Of a stretch of 64,000 nucleotides of DNA, positions 54,105-62,567 are shown in pieces. Origin of the DNA: Rhodobacterales bacterium HKCCE4037 (GTDB lineage: Bacteria > Pseudomonadota > Alphaproteobacteria > Rhodobacterales > Rhodobacteraceae); NCBI GenBank assembly GCA_015689645.1, contig WVSM01000004.1, positions 124,001 to 188,000 of the forward strand, read 5' to 3'. The position numbers and the translations under genes were made by a program. The notes under the pieces were generated by a model that saw only the letters and a program-made list of their open reading frames with translations, made no database searches and was not told the origin of the DNA. Within the stretch, counting starts at the first letter, position 1, and each line of letters opens with the position of its first letter.

Positions 54105-54422
54105 TCAGATCGCCATGCTTTCGAGCGATTTGCCCTTCGCCAGAGCATCCTTGATCCAGTTCGGCTGACGCCCGCGTCCGGTCCAAGTCTGGCTCGGATC
54201 GGCGGGATTGGCGTATTTCGCCACGCCTTTGGATTTCGGGCCGCCTTTCGGCTTTCCGCCGGTGAATTCGTCCAGCGAGAAACCGTGCTTCTTTGCGACG
54301 GCTTTCAATTCCGCAAGACAATCGGCGCGGCGTTTCTTTTCGTAGCCCTTGATTGTAGCAGCAACTTCCTTCTGGTGAGCCTCAAGCTCTTCCAGTGTCA
54401 TCTTGTCCAATGCTTTTGCCAT
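54105..54422 (-). CDS. H-NS family nucleoid protein
   Basis: 105 residues. The N-terminal coiled coil ([17 protein letters not shown]) supports dimerisation. The C-terminal DNA-binding motif is [23 protein letters not shown], with the T-W-[TS]-G-R-G-R-x-P core of the H-NS/HvrA family. It binds AT-rich DNA; likely targets in the window would include the low-GC islands. Single gene with its own terminator. Confidence 0.94.
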   Translation of the reverse strand: MAKALDKMTLEELEAHQKEVAATIKGYEKKRRADCLAELKAVAKKHGFSLDEFTGGKPKGGPKSKGVAKYANPADPSQTWTGRGRQPNWIKDALAKGKSLESMAI

Positions 54423-54529
54423 TTGGCGTTCCTTTCACAGCCCCCTGCAATGCGCCATTGCAGGAATGACATGCCAATGGCAAGCAAACTTTTAGACATG
54501 TCTTTTTTCGGCAGGAAGTGTCTCAGCCC

Positions 54530-56491
54530 TTATTCCGCTGCGATTGCCGTTGGGTCAACCAAATGGACAATGTCCATCATGATCCGATTCAATTCGAAAT
54601 CTTTCGGTGTGTAAACCCGCGCTACGCCATATCCCAATAAGGTCGCGCGATCCTCGTCCGGGATAATCCCGCCGACCAGAACCGGGATATCCAGGCCCTC
54701 GTCCCGCAACCGCTCCATCACCTCCCGGATCAACGGAACGTGACTGCCCGAAAGGATCGACAACCCGATGACATGGGCTCCGTCGGCTTTCGCACTCCGG
54801 ACAATTTCCTCCGGCGTCAGTCGAATACCTTCGTAGGAAATATCCATTCCGCAATCCCGCGCGCGGAAGGCAATCTGCTCAGCGCCATTGGAATGGCCGT
54901 CCAATCCCGGTTTGCCGACAAGGAATTTCAGGCGGCGCCCCAGTTTGTCCGAGACGGCATCAACCGCCTCACGAATATCATCCAGGCCCTCGGTCTTGTT
55001 GGACACGGCGCGCGAAACGCCGGTCGGCCCCCGGTATTCCCCATGTACCGCACGCATCACGCCGGCCCATTCGCCCGTGGTCACACCGGCCTTGGCCGCC
55101 GCGATGGAGGCCGGCATGACGTTGCGCCCCTCGCTTGCCGCCTGCCGCAGGTCGGCCAGCGCCTGCGCCACGGCGTCATCGTCCCGCGCCGCGCGCCAGT
55201 CCTCCAGTCGCGCGATCTGGTCCTGCTCCACCGCCGGGTCAACCACCATGATGCCACCATCCTCGCCCATCAGGGGCGACGGCTCGGAGGCCGTGTACTT
55301 GTTCACGCCCACGACCACGGTTTCCCCGCGTTCGATTGCATTGACCCGGTCGGCATTGGATTCCACCAGCCGGCCTTTCATGTAATCAATTGCGGCAATC
55401 GCGCCGCCCATCGACTCCAGATTGGCCAATTCTGCCCGCGCGCCCTCTTTCAGCGCCTCGACTTTCGCATCGACCACCGGGCTCCCATCGAAAAGATCGT
55501 CGTATTCCAGCAAATCGGTCTCGAATGCCATGATCTGCTGCATCCGCATCGACCATTGCTGGTCCCACGGGCGTGGCAGACCCAGCGCCTCGTTCCACGC
55601 CGGCAATTGCACCGCGCGGGCGCGGGCCCTCTTCGACAGCGTCACCGCAAGCATTTCAATCAGGATCCGGTAGACATTGTTTTCCGGCTGCTGCTCGGTC
55701 AGCCCAAGCGAATTGACCTGCACCCCATACCGGAACCGTCGCATTTTCGGATCGGTCACGCCATAGCGCGTTTCGCAGATTTCGTCCCACAGATCGACGA
55801 AGGCGCGCATCTTGCACATCTCGGTGACAAAGCGGATGCCCGCATTCACGAAGAACGAGATACGTCCGACGAGAACAGGGAAATCCTCTTCCGGCACGCG
55901 CGGGCGCAATTCATCGAGAACCGAGATTGCGGTGGCCAGCGCAAAGGCCAATTCCTGCTCCGGCGTCGCGCCCGCTTCCTGCAGATGGTAGGAGCAGACG
56001 TTCATCGGGTTCCATTTCGGAACTTCCTTGTAACAATACTCCGCGACGTCCGCGATCATCGCGAGGCTCGGCTTCGGCGGGCAGATATAGGTGCCCCGCG
56101 ACAGGTATTCCTTCATCAGGTCGTTCTGCACCGTGCCTTGCAGCTTGCCGACATCCGCCCCCTGCTCTTCCGCCACCGCGATATAAAGCGCCAGAAGCCA
56201 CGGCGCCGTCGCGTTGATCGTCATCGAGGTGTTCATCTGCTCCAGCGGAATCTCGTCGAACAAGGTCCGCATGTCGCCCAGGTGGCTGATCGGCACGCCC
56301 ACCTTGCCGACCTCGCCCCGCGCCAGAACATGGTCGCTGTCATAACCGGTCTGGGTCGGCAGATCGAACGCCACCGAAAGGCCGGTCTGCCCCTTGGCGA
56401 GGTTGCCACGGTAGAGCGCGTTCGACGCCTTGGCGGTCGAGTGCCCGGCGTAAGTGCGGATCAACCAGGGGCGGTCCTTCTGGGCAGTCAT
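54530..56491 (-). CDS. ecm: Ethylmalonyl-CoA mutase (MeaA)
   Basis: 653-residue coenzyme-B12-dependent mutase. The TIM-barrel part begins R-P-W-L-I-R-T-Y-A-G-H-S-T-A-K-A-S-N, and the C-terminal cobalamin domain has G-L-D-G-H-S-N-G-A-E, L-S-I-L-S-G-S-H and V-G-G-I-I-P, the base-off D-x-H-x-x-G motif. It converts (2R)-ethylmalonyl-CoA to methylsuccinyl-CoA. I chose ATG 56491 where the family starts rather than an upstream frame opening. It is the third enzyme of the ethylmalonyl-CoA pathway found here, near ccr. Confidence 0.95.
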   Translation of the reverse strand: MTAQKDRPWLIRTYAGHSTAKASNALYRGNLAKGQTGLSVAFDLPTQTGYDSDHVLARGEVGKVGVPISHLGDMRTLFDEIPLEQMNTSMTINATAPWLLALYIAVAEEQGADVGKLQGTVQNDLMKEYLSRGTYICPPKPSLAMIADVAEYCYKEVPKWNPMNVCSYHLQEAGATPEQELAFALATAISVLDELRPRVPEEDFPVLVGRISFFVNAGIRFVTEMCKMRAFVDLWDEICETRYGVTDPKMRRFRYGVQVNSLGLTEQQPENNVYRILIEMLAVTLSKRARARAVQLPAWNEALGLPRPWDQQWSMRMQQIMAFETDLLEYDDLFDGSPVVDAKVEALKEGARAELANLESMGGAIAAIDYMKGRLVESNADRVNAIERGETVVVGVNKYTASEPSPLMGEDGGIMVVDPAVEQDQIARLEDWRAARDDDAVAQALADLRQAASEGRNVMPASIAAAKAGVTTGEWAGVMRAVHGEYRGPTGVSRAVSNKTEGLDDIREAVDAVSDKLGRRLKFLVGKPGLDGHSNGAEQIAFRARDCGMDISYEGIRLTPEEIVRSAKADGAHVIGLSILSGSHVPLIREVMERLRDEGLDIPVLVGGIIPDEDRATLLGYGVARVYTPKDFELNRIMMDIVHLVDPTAIAAE

Positions 56492-56703
56492 GGCGGCACT
56501 CCGACTCAATTCAAGCAATATCGTTTCGTCATGACGCTTGTAGGCGGAATAAAATGACCCTGTCAATTCGCTGCGCCCGCAAAGCCGCAACGCAGAAACA
56601 TCGCGCAAACACGGGACGGCGGGAGGGGCGACGTGCGGCCCCGCCGCGCAAGCGTCTCCCCGTCCCGATTGCGCCGTCTCGAAAATCCTGACACCTTCCG
56701 TCC

Positions 56704-58098
56704 ATGAACGCGCCGATCACAATGCCGCTTTGGCTTTTCGTGCTGATCCTGCTCTTTGCGGCGGTCACCTTCGCGTCCCACTTCCTGTTTCCCTCGGTCC
56801 GCTGGTTCCTCCGCCGCCGACTCGAGGCCGCTGTGGCCCGCCTGAACACGCGGCTCAAACGTCCGATCCAGCCGTTCAAGCTGGCCCGCCGCATGGATAC
56901 CGTCCGCCGCCTCGTCTACGACCCCGAGGTCGCGCAGGCGATCGCCGACTACGCCCATGACAACAAGGTCCGCGAAGACGTCGCCGCCGAACAGGCCGAA
57001 CGCTACGCGCGTGAAATCGTGCCGGGCTTTTCCGCCTTCACCTATTTCGCCTTCGGCATACGCGTCGCCCGCTGGCTCAGCCAATCGCTCTACCGCGTGC
57101 GCCTGACCAACCCCAATGACGAGGCGCTGGAGGCGATCCCGTCCGAGAGCACCGTCATCTTCGTGATGAACCACCGCTCCAACATGGACTACGTGCTGGT
57201 GACGTGGCTGGTCGCCGAACGCTCCGCGCTGGCCTATGCCGTGGGCGAATGGGCGCGCGTCTGGCCGCTCCGCTCTCTCGTGCGGGCGATGGGCGGCTAC
57301 TTCATCCGCCGCCGCCACAACAACCCGCTCTACCGCAAGGTGCTCGCGCGCTACGTGCAGATGGCGACCGAGAACGGCGTCACCCAGGCGATCTTCCCCG
57401 AAGGCGGCCTGTCGCGCACCGGGGGCCTGGGCAAACCCAAGCTCGGCCTGATCTCCTACATCCTCGACGGCTTCACCCCGGGCAAAAGCCGAGACGTGGT
57501 CTTCGTGCCGGTGGCGCTGAATTACGACCGCGTGATGGAGGACCGGAACCTGATCGCCGCACAATCCGGCGGCACAGCAGGCTTCCGCTTCTCGCTCCTG
57601 CCGATCTTCCGCTACCTGCGCCGCCAGATCTGGCACCGGATCACGCGCAAGTTCCACCGCTACGGATATGCCGCCGTGAGCTTCGGCACGCCGCTGAGCC
57701 TCACCGAGTTCATGACGCAGGACCTTGTCGACCCACCCCAGGCCCTTGGCGAAGACCTGATGTCGCGCATCGCCGCCGTGGTGCCCATCGTGCCGGTCCC
57801 GCTCGTCGCCCACGCGCTCCGCGACGGCCACGTCACCGCCGAGGCGCTCGACGCCGCCATCGACGCCCGCATCGCGCGTGCCGAGATGCACGGCACCGGC
57901 ATCCACCTCGCCCGCGACGACCTGCAATACACCATCGAGGCCGGCCTGCGCGCGCTGGAGGAACGCGGCTTCATCGACCGCGACTCCGATGACGAGGCGA
58001 TCCTCATCACCGAGCGCGGCCAACCCGTCATCGACTATTACGCCGCCTCCGTCGCGCACCTGCTCGACGGTGCCCGGCTGGAGGACGCGGCGGAGTGA
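56704..58098 (+). CDS. Membrane-bound glycerol-3-phosphate/lysophosphatidate acyltransferase
   Basis: 464 residues. An N-terminal helix (about 8-29) precedes a PlsC/PlsB-type acyltransferase domain with the H-x4-D motif N-H-R-S-N-M-D-Y and the F-P-E-G-G-L-S-R-T-G block. The long N-terminal helical region and C-terminal extension resemble PlsB-like glycerol-3-phosphate acyltransferases more than small PlsC enzymes. It acts on the cytoplasmic side in phospholipid synthesis. Its stop overlaps the next start (GTGA). Confidence 0.87.
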   Translation: MNAPITMPLWLFVLILLFAAVTFASHFLFPSVRWFLRRRLEAAVARLNTRLKRPIQPFKLARRMDTVRRLVYDPEVAQAIADYAHDNKVREDVAAEQAERYAREIVPGFSAFTYFAFGIRVARWLSQSLYRVRLTNPNDEALEAIPSESTVIFVMNHRSNMDYVLVTWLVAERSALAYAVGEWARVWPLRSLVRAMGGYFIRRRHNNPLYRKVLARYVQMATENGVTQAIFPEGGLSRTGGLGKPKLGLISYILDGFTPGKSRDVVFVPVALNYDRVMEDRNLIAAQSGGTAGFRFSLLPIFRYLRRQIWHRITRKFHRYGYAAVSFGTPLSLTEFMTQDLVDPPQALGEDLMSRIAAVVPIVPVPLVAHALRDGHVTAEALDAAIDARIARAEMHGTGIHLARDDLQYTIEAGLRALEERGFIDRDSDDEAILITERGQPVIDYYAASVAHLLDGARLEDAAE

Positions 58099-58577
58099 CT
58101 GTCGTTGAAGACACCCCGTCCCGGCTTGTCGTCACGTTCCGCCAACAGAGCTTCCTTTATCTCGCCCTCGGATTTCTCGCCTTCGGGATCGCGCTTTGTG
58201 CGGCAGGCATCGCAGGGGGCCAGACACCCCTCGGATGGTCCATCGGCTTCGCCGTAGCCGGCGCCATATCGGCCATCTTCCTTCTCGGGATCGAGCGGCA
58301 TTCCCGCATCACCTTCGACGCGGCCAGCGCCGAACTCGTGGTCACCACACGCCAATTCTGGCGCGACACGACATTCCGCGCCCCGCTTTCCGATGTGTCG
58401 GACATCATCATCGAAAGCCGCAGGCAAGGTCCAAAAACGCTCTTTGCCCTGCGCTTTCTCGACACCGGCGGAGAGCCTCATCCGTTCCGGCGCTACATCG
58501 AGCCGGGGCCGAAGGTCGAACTGCCGCTCGTTGCCATGCAGGGCTGGATCGCCACCTATCACGGCCGCACCCCGTGA
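58095..58577 (+). CDS. Small membrane protein of unknown function (1)
   Basis: 160 residues from GTG 58095, overlapping the acyltransferase stop. Two hydrophobic helices (about 20-38 and 49-65) are followed by a cytoplasmic beta-rich domain that looks PH-like (R-I-T-F-D-A-A-S-A-E-L-V-V-T-T-R, then L-F-A-L-R-F-L). The N-terminus V-E-D-T-P-S-R-L-V-V-T matches I-T-E-N-T-P-S-R-F-T-I-T of the gene at 58678, so the two are related. Function unknown. Confidence 0.72.
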   Translation: MTVVEDTPSRLVVTFRQQSFLYLALGFLAFGIALCAAGIAGGQTPLGWSIGFAVAGAISAIFLLGIERHSRITFDAASAELVVTTRQFWRDTTFRAPLSDVSDIIIESRRQGPKTLFALRFLDTGGEPHPFRRYIEPGPKVELPLVAMQGWIATYHGRTP

Positions 58578-58677
58578 CACGCGGCAGACCGGCCCGGCAT
58601 CGGACGTCGGACAAAATTGATCTTTACCGCTTGCGGCAACTCCGGTCATCGTCGCCCGGTCAAGCCATAAGTGCCTT

Positions 58678-58950
58678 ATGAAGATCACCGAAAACACGCC
58701 GAGCCGTTTCACGATCACCTGCCGTCGGCCGGTCCTCGCGGACATCGTGTTGCTCGCCTTCCTGCTTTTCCGCACCGGGCTCATCTACGCCATGCTTACC
58801 AGCGAGCGCACAGTTCTCACCGCCTTGCTACTCGTGATCGGGTTTGTCTTGGCCCTCGTCCGCGCACGGGGCCTGATCCGCGACGCGCCCACGCTGCCCT
58901 TCGACGTGGCGAAACGGCTGGAACGCTGGCTTGCAGGCGCCACAAAATGA
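58678..58950 (+). CDS. Small membrane protein of unknown function (2)
   Basis: 90 residues, two hydrophobic helices (about 21-39 and 45-62). It shares the N-terminal E-[DN]-T-P-S-R motif with the preceding gene but lacks that protein's C-terminal domain, so it may be a shortened paralogue. Its stop overlaps the next gene's start (ATGA). Confidence 0.65.
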   Translation: MKITENTPSRFTITCRRPVLADIVLLAFLLFRTGLIYAMLTSERTVLTALLLVIGFVLALVRARGLIRDAPTLPFDVAKRLERWLAGATK

Positions 58951-59456
58951 CCGCCCCGCCCCAACCCGACCGGACCCTCATCATAAGGGGCGACCGGATG
59001 AACGAGAAATACATCGTCGCGACCCTCGGCACGCTCGCGGGCCTGGCCCTCTATGCGTCTTACATGCTCGGAGACGGTCCGTTGGCGTGGGTGGCCCTGC
59101 CCTTCCTGTTGCCTGCAATCGGCCTCGGCCTCCTGATGCGTCGCAACGTCGTGACCCTGACTGTGACCGGGGACCGGTTGACCGTGACCAAGACCGGGCC
59201 TTTCGGCTTTCGCCCCAACACCGGCACCGTCCCGCTTGGCATGGTCATCGGCATCCGGAAAATCCAGCAACGGCACAGCCTGTGGCGCGTCGCGCTGGCG
59301 GTGATGGACCGCAACACCGGTCTGTGCCTCGACCTGTCGAACGGCCAACTCCTTGTTCTCGCGCGGTTCGTGTCCACACGCACGCCCGCCTACCGTCGCG
59401 CCGCCGCGGCGCTGGAAGCGTTTTTCAGTCTGCGATCCGGCAGTTCCGCGACCTGA
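58947..59456 (+). CDS. Small membrane protein of unknown function (3)
   Basis: 169 residues from ATG 58947, which overlaps the preceding stop; a second in-frame ATG at 58998 is possible. Two hydrophobic helices (about 21-52) are followed by a PH-like domain (V-T-L-T-V-T-G-D-R-L-T-V-T-K-T and L-C-L-D-L-S-N-G-Q-L-L-V-L). The layout matches the protein at 58095 without clear sequence identity. It forms a coupled pair with gene 58678. Confidence 0.68.
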   Translation: MTAPPQPDRTLIIRGDRMNEKYIVATLGTLAGLALYASYMLGDGPLAWVALPFLLPAIGLGLLMRRNVVTLTVTGDRLTVTKTGPFGFRPNTGTVPLGMVIGIRKIQQRHSLWRVALAVMDRNTGLCLDLSNGQLLVLARFVSTRTPAYRRAAAALEAFFSLRSGSSAT

Positions 59457-59586
59457 GCGACATAAAATTACCAAAACGGTGACTTTCGTGTTGCTTTCTT
59501 GCGCGCCCACCCATATCTCTCGCAGTAGCAGCAATTGATTCCGCAGCGCGGCATGCCCGACGGAGACCAACATGACGGAGACAGCC

Positions 59587-60879
59587 ATGGCCCTCGATGC
59601 CCCGAAAGACGCCCCCTACGATGCGCCGATGAAGGACCTCTACGAGATGGGCGAAATGCCCCCGATGGGCTACGTGCCGCCCAAGATGTACGCCTGGACC
59701 ATCCGGCGCGAACGTCATGGTGAGCCCGACAAGGCCTTCCAGGTCGAAATCGTGGATACGCCCGTGCTCGACAGCCACGAGGTGCTGGTCCTCGTGATGG
59801 CCGCCGGCGTGAACTACAACGGCGTGTGGGCCGGTCTCGGCAAGCCGATCTCGCCCTTCGACGGCCACGGCGCGCCCTACCACATCGCGGGTTCCGACGC
59901 GTCGGGCATCGTCTGGGCCGTGGGCGACAAGGTGAAGCGCTGGAAAGTCGGCGACGAGGTCGTGATCCACTGCAACCAGGACGACGGCGACGACGAGGAA
60001 TGCAACGGCGGCGACCCGATGTTCTCCACCTCCCAGCGCATCTGGGGCTACGAGACGCCCGATGGCTCCTTCGCGCAATTCACCAACGTGCAGGCGCAGC
60101 AGCTGATGGAACGGCCCAAGCACCTGACCTGGGAAGAGGCCGCCTGCTACACCCTGACGCTCGCCACCGCGTACCGGATGCTCTTCGGCCACGAACCCCA
60201 TGACCTCAAGCCCGGCCAGAACGTGCTGGTCTGGGGCGCGTCCGGCGGCCTCGGCTCCTATGCGATTCAGCTGGCCAATACCGCCGGCGCCAATGCCATC
60301 GCGGTGATCTCGGACGAAAGCAAACGCGACTTCGTGCTGTCCCTCGGCGCGAAAGGCGTCATCAACCGTAAGGATTTCAACTGCTGGGGCCAGCTTCCCA
60401 CGGTCAACACCCCAGAATATGCCGAATGGTTCAAGGAAGCCCGCAAGTTCGGCAAGGCGATCTGGGACATCACCGGCAAGGGCGTGAACGTCGACATGGT
60501 CTTCGAACACCCCGGCGAGGCGACCTTCCCGGTCTCCACGCTGGTCTGCAAGAAGGGCGGCATGGTGGTGATCTGCGCCGGCACCTCCGGCTTCAACTGC
60601 ACCTTCGACGTCCGCTACATGTGGATGCACCAGAAGCGCCTGCAGGGCTCCCACTTCGCTCATCTCAAGCAGGCCTCCGCCGCCAACAAGCTGATGTGCG
60701 AACAACGCCTCGATCCTTGCATGTCCGAGGTCTTCCCCTGGGCGGAACTCCCGGATGCACACATGAAAATGCTGCGCAACGAACATAAGCCCGGCAACAT
60801 GTCGGTCCTCGTTCAGGCCCCGCGCACGGGCCTGCGGACGCTGGAGGATGTGCTGGAAGCCGGCCCCACCGCCTCCTGA
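59587..60879 (+). CDS. ccr: Crotonyl-CoA carboxylase/reductase
   Basis: 430 residues from ATG 59587, the start matching the usual M-A-L-D N-terminus. Another ATG at 59572 is equally well served, since both follow GACGGAGAC. It is a medium-chain dehydrogenase/reductase: V-M-A-A-G-V-N-Y-N-G-V-W-A-G-L-G, W-G-A-S-G-G-L-G-S-Y for NADPH, and F-E-H-P-G-E-A-T-F-P with C-A-G-T-S-G-F-N in the CO2 site. It makes ethylmalonyl-CoA from crotonyl-CoA, CO2 and NADPH, the key step of acetate assimilation without glyoxylate bypass. Confidence 0.96.
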   Translation: MALDAPKDAPYDAPMKDLYEMGEMPPMGYVPPKMYAWTIRRERHGEPDKAFQVEIVDTPVLDSHEVLVLVMAAGVNYNGVWAGLGKPISPFDGHGAPYHIAGSDASGIVWAVGDKVKRWKVGDEVVIHCNQDDGDDEECNGGDPMFSTSQRIWGYETPDGSFAQFTNVQAQQLMERPKHLTWEEAACYTLTLATAYRMLFGHEPHDLKPGQNVLVWGASGGLGSYAIQLANTAGANAIAVISDESKRDFVLSLGAKGVINRKDFNCWGQLPTVNTPEYAEWFKEARKFGKAIWDITGKGVNVDMVFEHPGEATFPVSTLVCKKGGMVVICAGTSGFNCTFDVRYMWMHQKRLQGSHFAHLKQASAANKLMCEQRLDPCMSEVFPWAELPDAHMKMLRNEHKPGNMSVLVQAPRTGLRTLEDVLEAGPTAS

Positions 60880-60905
60880 TCGCACGGGACAGCCCGACAT
60901 CCGAC

Positions 60906-60930
60906 AAGCCCCCGCCCCGGCGGGGGCTTT
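60906..60930 (+). terminator. Rho-independent terminator of ccr
   Basis: AAGCCCCCGCC-CC-GGCGGGGGCTTT, an 11-bp stem including the A-T closing pairs, followed by TCC. Lies 27 bases after the ccr stop. Confidence 0.85.
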
Positions 60931-61596
60931 CCGATTCTCCCACAAGGGAATCAGCGGGCCCGCCGACAGGGGGTCTGCACGACTCGCAATGCGGGCAAAC
61001 CATGGCAACTGCGGAAAGATTCCGGCGAAACACGCCATGGACCGAACAATGCTTTTCGCAACGCCGCGATTGTTTCCCGGGTACTCTGAGGGACATGACC
61101 TTTTGGTCAACTAGGCGGGAGGGGGGCACTTCGGGCATACAGTCCGTGTGTCGGATGTCTCCAGCATCTGACGCGCGTACGAGTGCCGCGTGACCACACG
61201 TTGTGGTTCTGTAACGAACATTGTGATTTCACATCGCGACGTGCCGGGGCAAGCTCCGAGGAACCGCGATGAAGTATCGAGGCGAGGGTTGCTCCGGCGA
61301 TCCTCGCCTCTTTCGTTACAGCCCCAGGATCAGCCCCGCATACAGATCGCCGCAAGACCTGTTGCCGCAAGGCGCCACCCCGACCTGTCTCGAAGCTTAC
61401 CGCTTCTTGATCGGCGACAGGATCGACCATAAGCTAACCGCACGGCGGCGATCCCCGCCTGATGGAGATTTCATGCAAGAGGCCCGGGCATAAGCCCGTT
61501 CCCCGGCTCCGGCCATGGGAACACCTGACACCACGACCGCTCACGCGACAGGCTGAGCGGCCGTCTGCTGTGCTCTCATGAAATCGAGAAATCCAA
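60931..61596 (+). other. 666-bp region without a recognised gene; possible leader or sRNA
   Basis: No convincing protein is encoded. On the plus strand there is a small perfect hairpin ACCACA-CGT-TGTGGT (61193-61207) and a strong hairpin GAGGCGAGG...CCTCGCCTC followed by TTTCG (61279-61314). Further on, ACCGCTCA...TGAGCGGC lies at about 61540-61562. The region precedes the yjhX-GNAT pair. It may hold a long regulated leader of that operon or a separate small RNA ending at 61314. Confidence 0.4.
61279..61314 (+). terminator. Intrinsic-terminator-like hairpin upstream of yjhX
   Basis: GAGGCGAGG (61279-61287) pairs perfectly with CCTCGCCTC (61302-61310); TTTCG follows. No gene ends just before it, which suggests either a noncoding transcript or an attenuator in a long leader. 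Confidence 0.55.
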
Positions 61597-61854
61597 TTGA
61601 ATATCTCAAAACACGAACAGCGTGTTTTGCACGAACTCGCGCTTGGTGGCGCCATCCACCACGAACGCGCGGGCAACGGCAAGATCCACGCCATCACCTG
61701 CTACACCCGCGACGGCCACGTCCTGGCCGACTGCACCCTCGCGGTATTCCTGCGCCTCAGGAAACGGCGCTTCATCCGTTCCAGCGGCGGCGCGCCCTAC
61801 CGCGTGTCGAAACGCGGAATCGAAGCGGTACGTGCGCAACTCAATCAACGATGA
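61597..61854 (+). CDS. yjhX: YjhX/TopAI family protein (UPF0386)
   Basis: 85 residues from a TTG start: N-I-S-K-H-E-Q-R-V-L-H-E-L-A-L-G-G, I-T-C-Y-T-R-D-G, L-A-D-C-T-L-A-V-F-x-R-L and P-Y-R-V-S-K-R-G, the full YjhX pattern. In E. coli YjhX (TopAI) inhibits topoisomerase I and is countered by the acetyltransferase-like YjhQ. Here a GNAT gene follows by 20 bp, so the toxin-antitoxin pair appears conserved. GAGAAA is the only ribosome-binding match, suggesting low expression. Confidence 0.9.
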   Translation: MNISKHEQRVLHELALGGAIHHERAGNGKIHAITCYTRDGHVLADCTLAVFLRLRKRRFIRSSGGAPYRVSKRGIEAVRAQLNQR

Positions 61855-61874
61855 CCCGAAGGAGGAATTGGATC

Positions 61875-62414
61875 ATGGACGTCACGACCGAATATCAGGA
61901 CAAGGCCCGGGACATCGCCGCGATGTTCCGGGACAGTTTCACCGTCTCCGAAGGGCCGGAGGCGGGCCAGCAGATCGCGGCGCTGGTGGCCGAGATGCTT
62001 GGCACCGTATCCGCGCAGGACATGCACGTCTTTTCGGCCATGGAAGGGGCCGAGGTTCGGGCCAGCATCCTCTTCACGCGCATGCGCTATCCGGAGGACA
62101 CACGAACGGTGTTCATCCTGTCCCCGGTCGCGGTTGCGCCCGACCAGCAAGGCAAGGGGGTCGGTCAACGCCTGATCACCCATGGCCTTGCGGCGCTGCG
62201 GGAATCCGGGGTCGATATCGTCCTGACCTACGGCGACATCGCGTTCTACTCGAAGGTGGGTTTCACCCAGATCACCACGGAAGACGCCCAACCCCCGCTC
62301 CCCCTTCAACACCCCCATGGCTGGCTCGGGCAGGCCTTGGCAGACACCGGATTCGCCCCCCTCCAAGGCCCGTCCGAATGCGTCCCCCCGCTTGGCGATC
62401 CGGACTATTGGTGA
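61875..62414 (+). CDS. GNAT N-acetyltransferase, probable YjhQ-type partner of YjhX
   Basis: 179 residues. GNAT motif A is S-P-V-A-V-A-P-D-Q-Q-G-K-G-V-G-Q-R-L-I (R/Q-x-x-G-x-G/A), and the later Y-G-D-I-A-F-Y-S-K-V-G-F completes the acetyl-CoA fold. An excellent ribosome-binding site (GGAGGAATTG) precedes ATG 61875, much stronger than that of yjhX, as is common for antitoxins made in excess. The pairing with yjhX suggests the YjhQ role. A general small-molecule acetyltransferase cannot be excluded. Confidence 0.85.
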   Translation: MDVTTEYQDKARDIAAMFRDSFTVSEGPEAGQQIAALVAEMLGTVSAQDMHVFSAMEGAEVRASILFTRMRYPEDTRTVFILSPVAVAPDQQGKGVGQRLITHGLAALRESGVDIVLTYGDIAFYSKVGFTQITTEDAQPPLPLQHPHGWLGQALADTGFAPLQGPSECVPPLGDPDYW

Positions 62415-62567
62415 GGCGTTGGCCATGCTCGGCAGGCGTCCCGGCCGACGGCCGTGACGTCATTTCTGCCGCTCCGACTTGCCGGTCGTTCTACGACAAA
62501 ACTTGCCACCCTTGGCTATGCGCCCCTACGCTGCCTTTCGACTCACTTTGCGAAGAGGCTGGATTCG

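Noticed and set aside
34840-59530. Common TTGC-rich operator upstream of mcl2 and ccr
   Set aside because: Both upstream regions contain TTGC and GCAGCAA words, but spacing and orientation differ and the match is too weak to call a shared site.
61190-61432. 81-codon frame upstream of yjhX
   Set aside because: It runs through a terminator-like hairpin, has no ribosome-binding site and no family resemblance.
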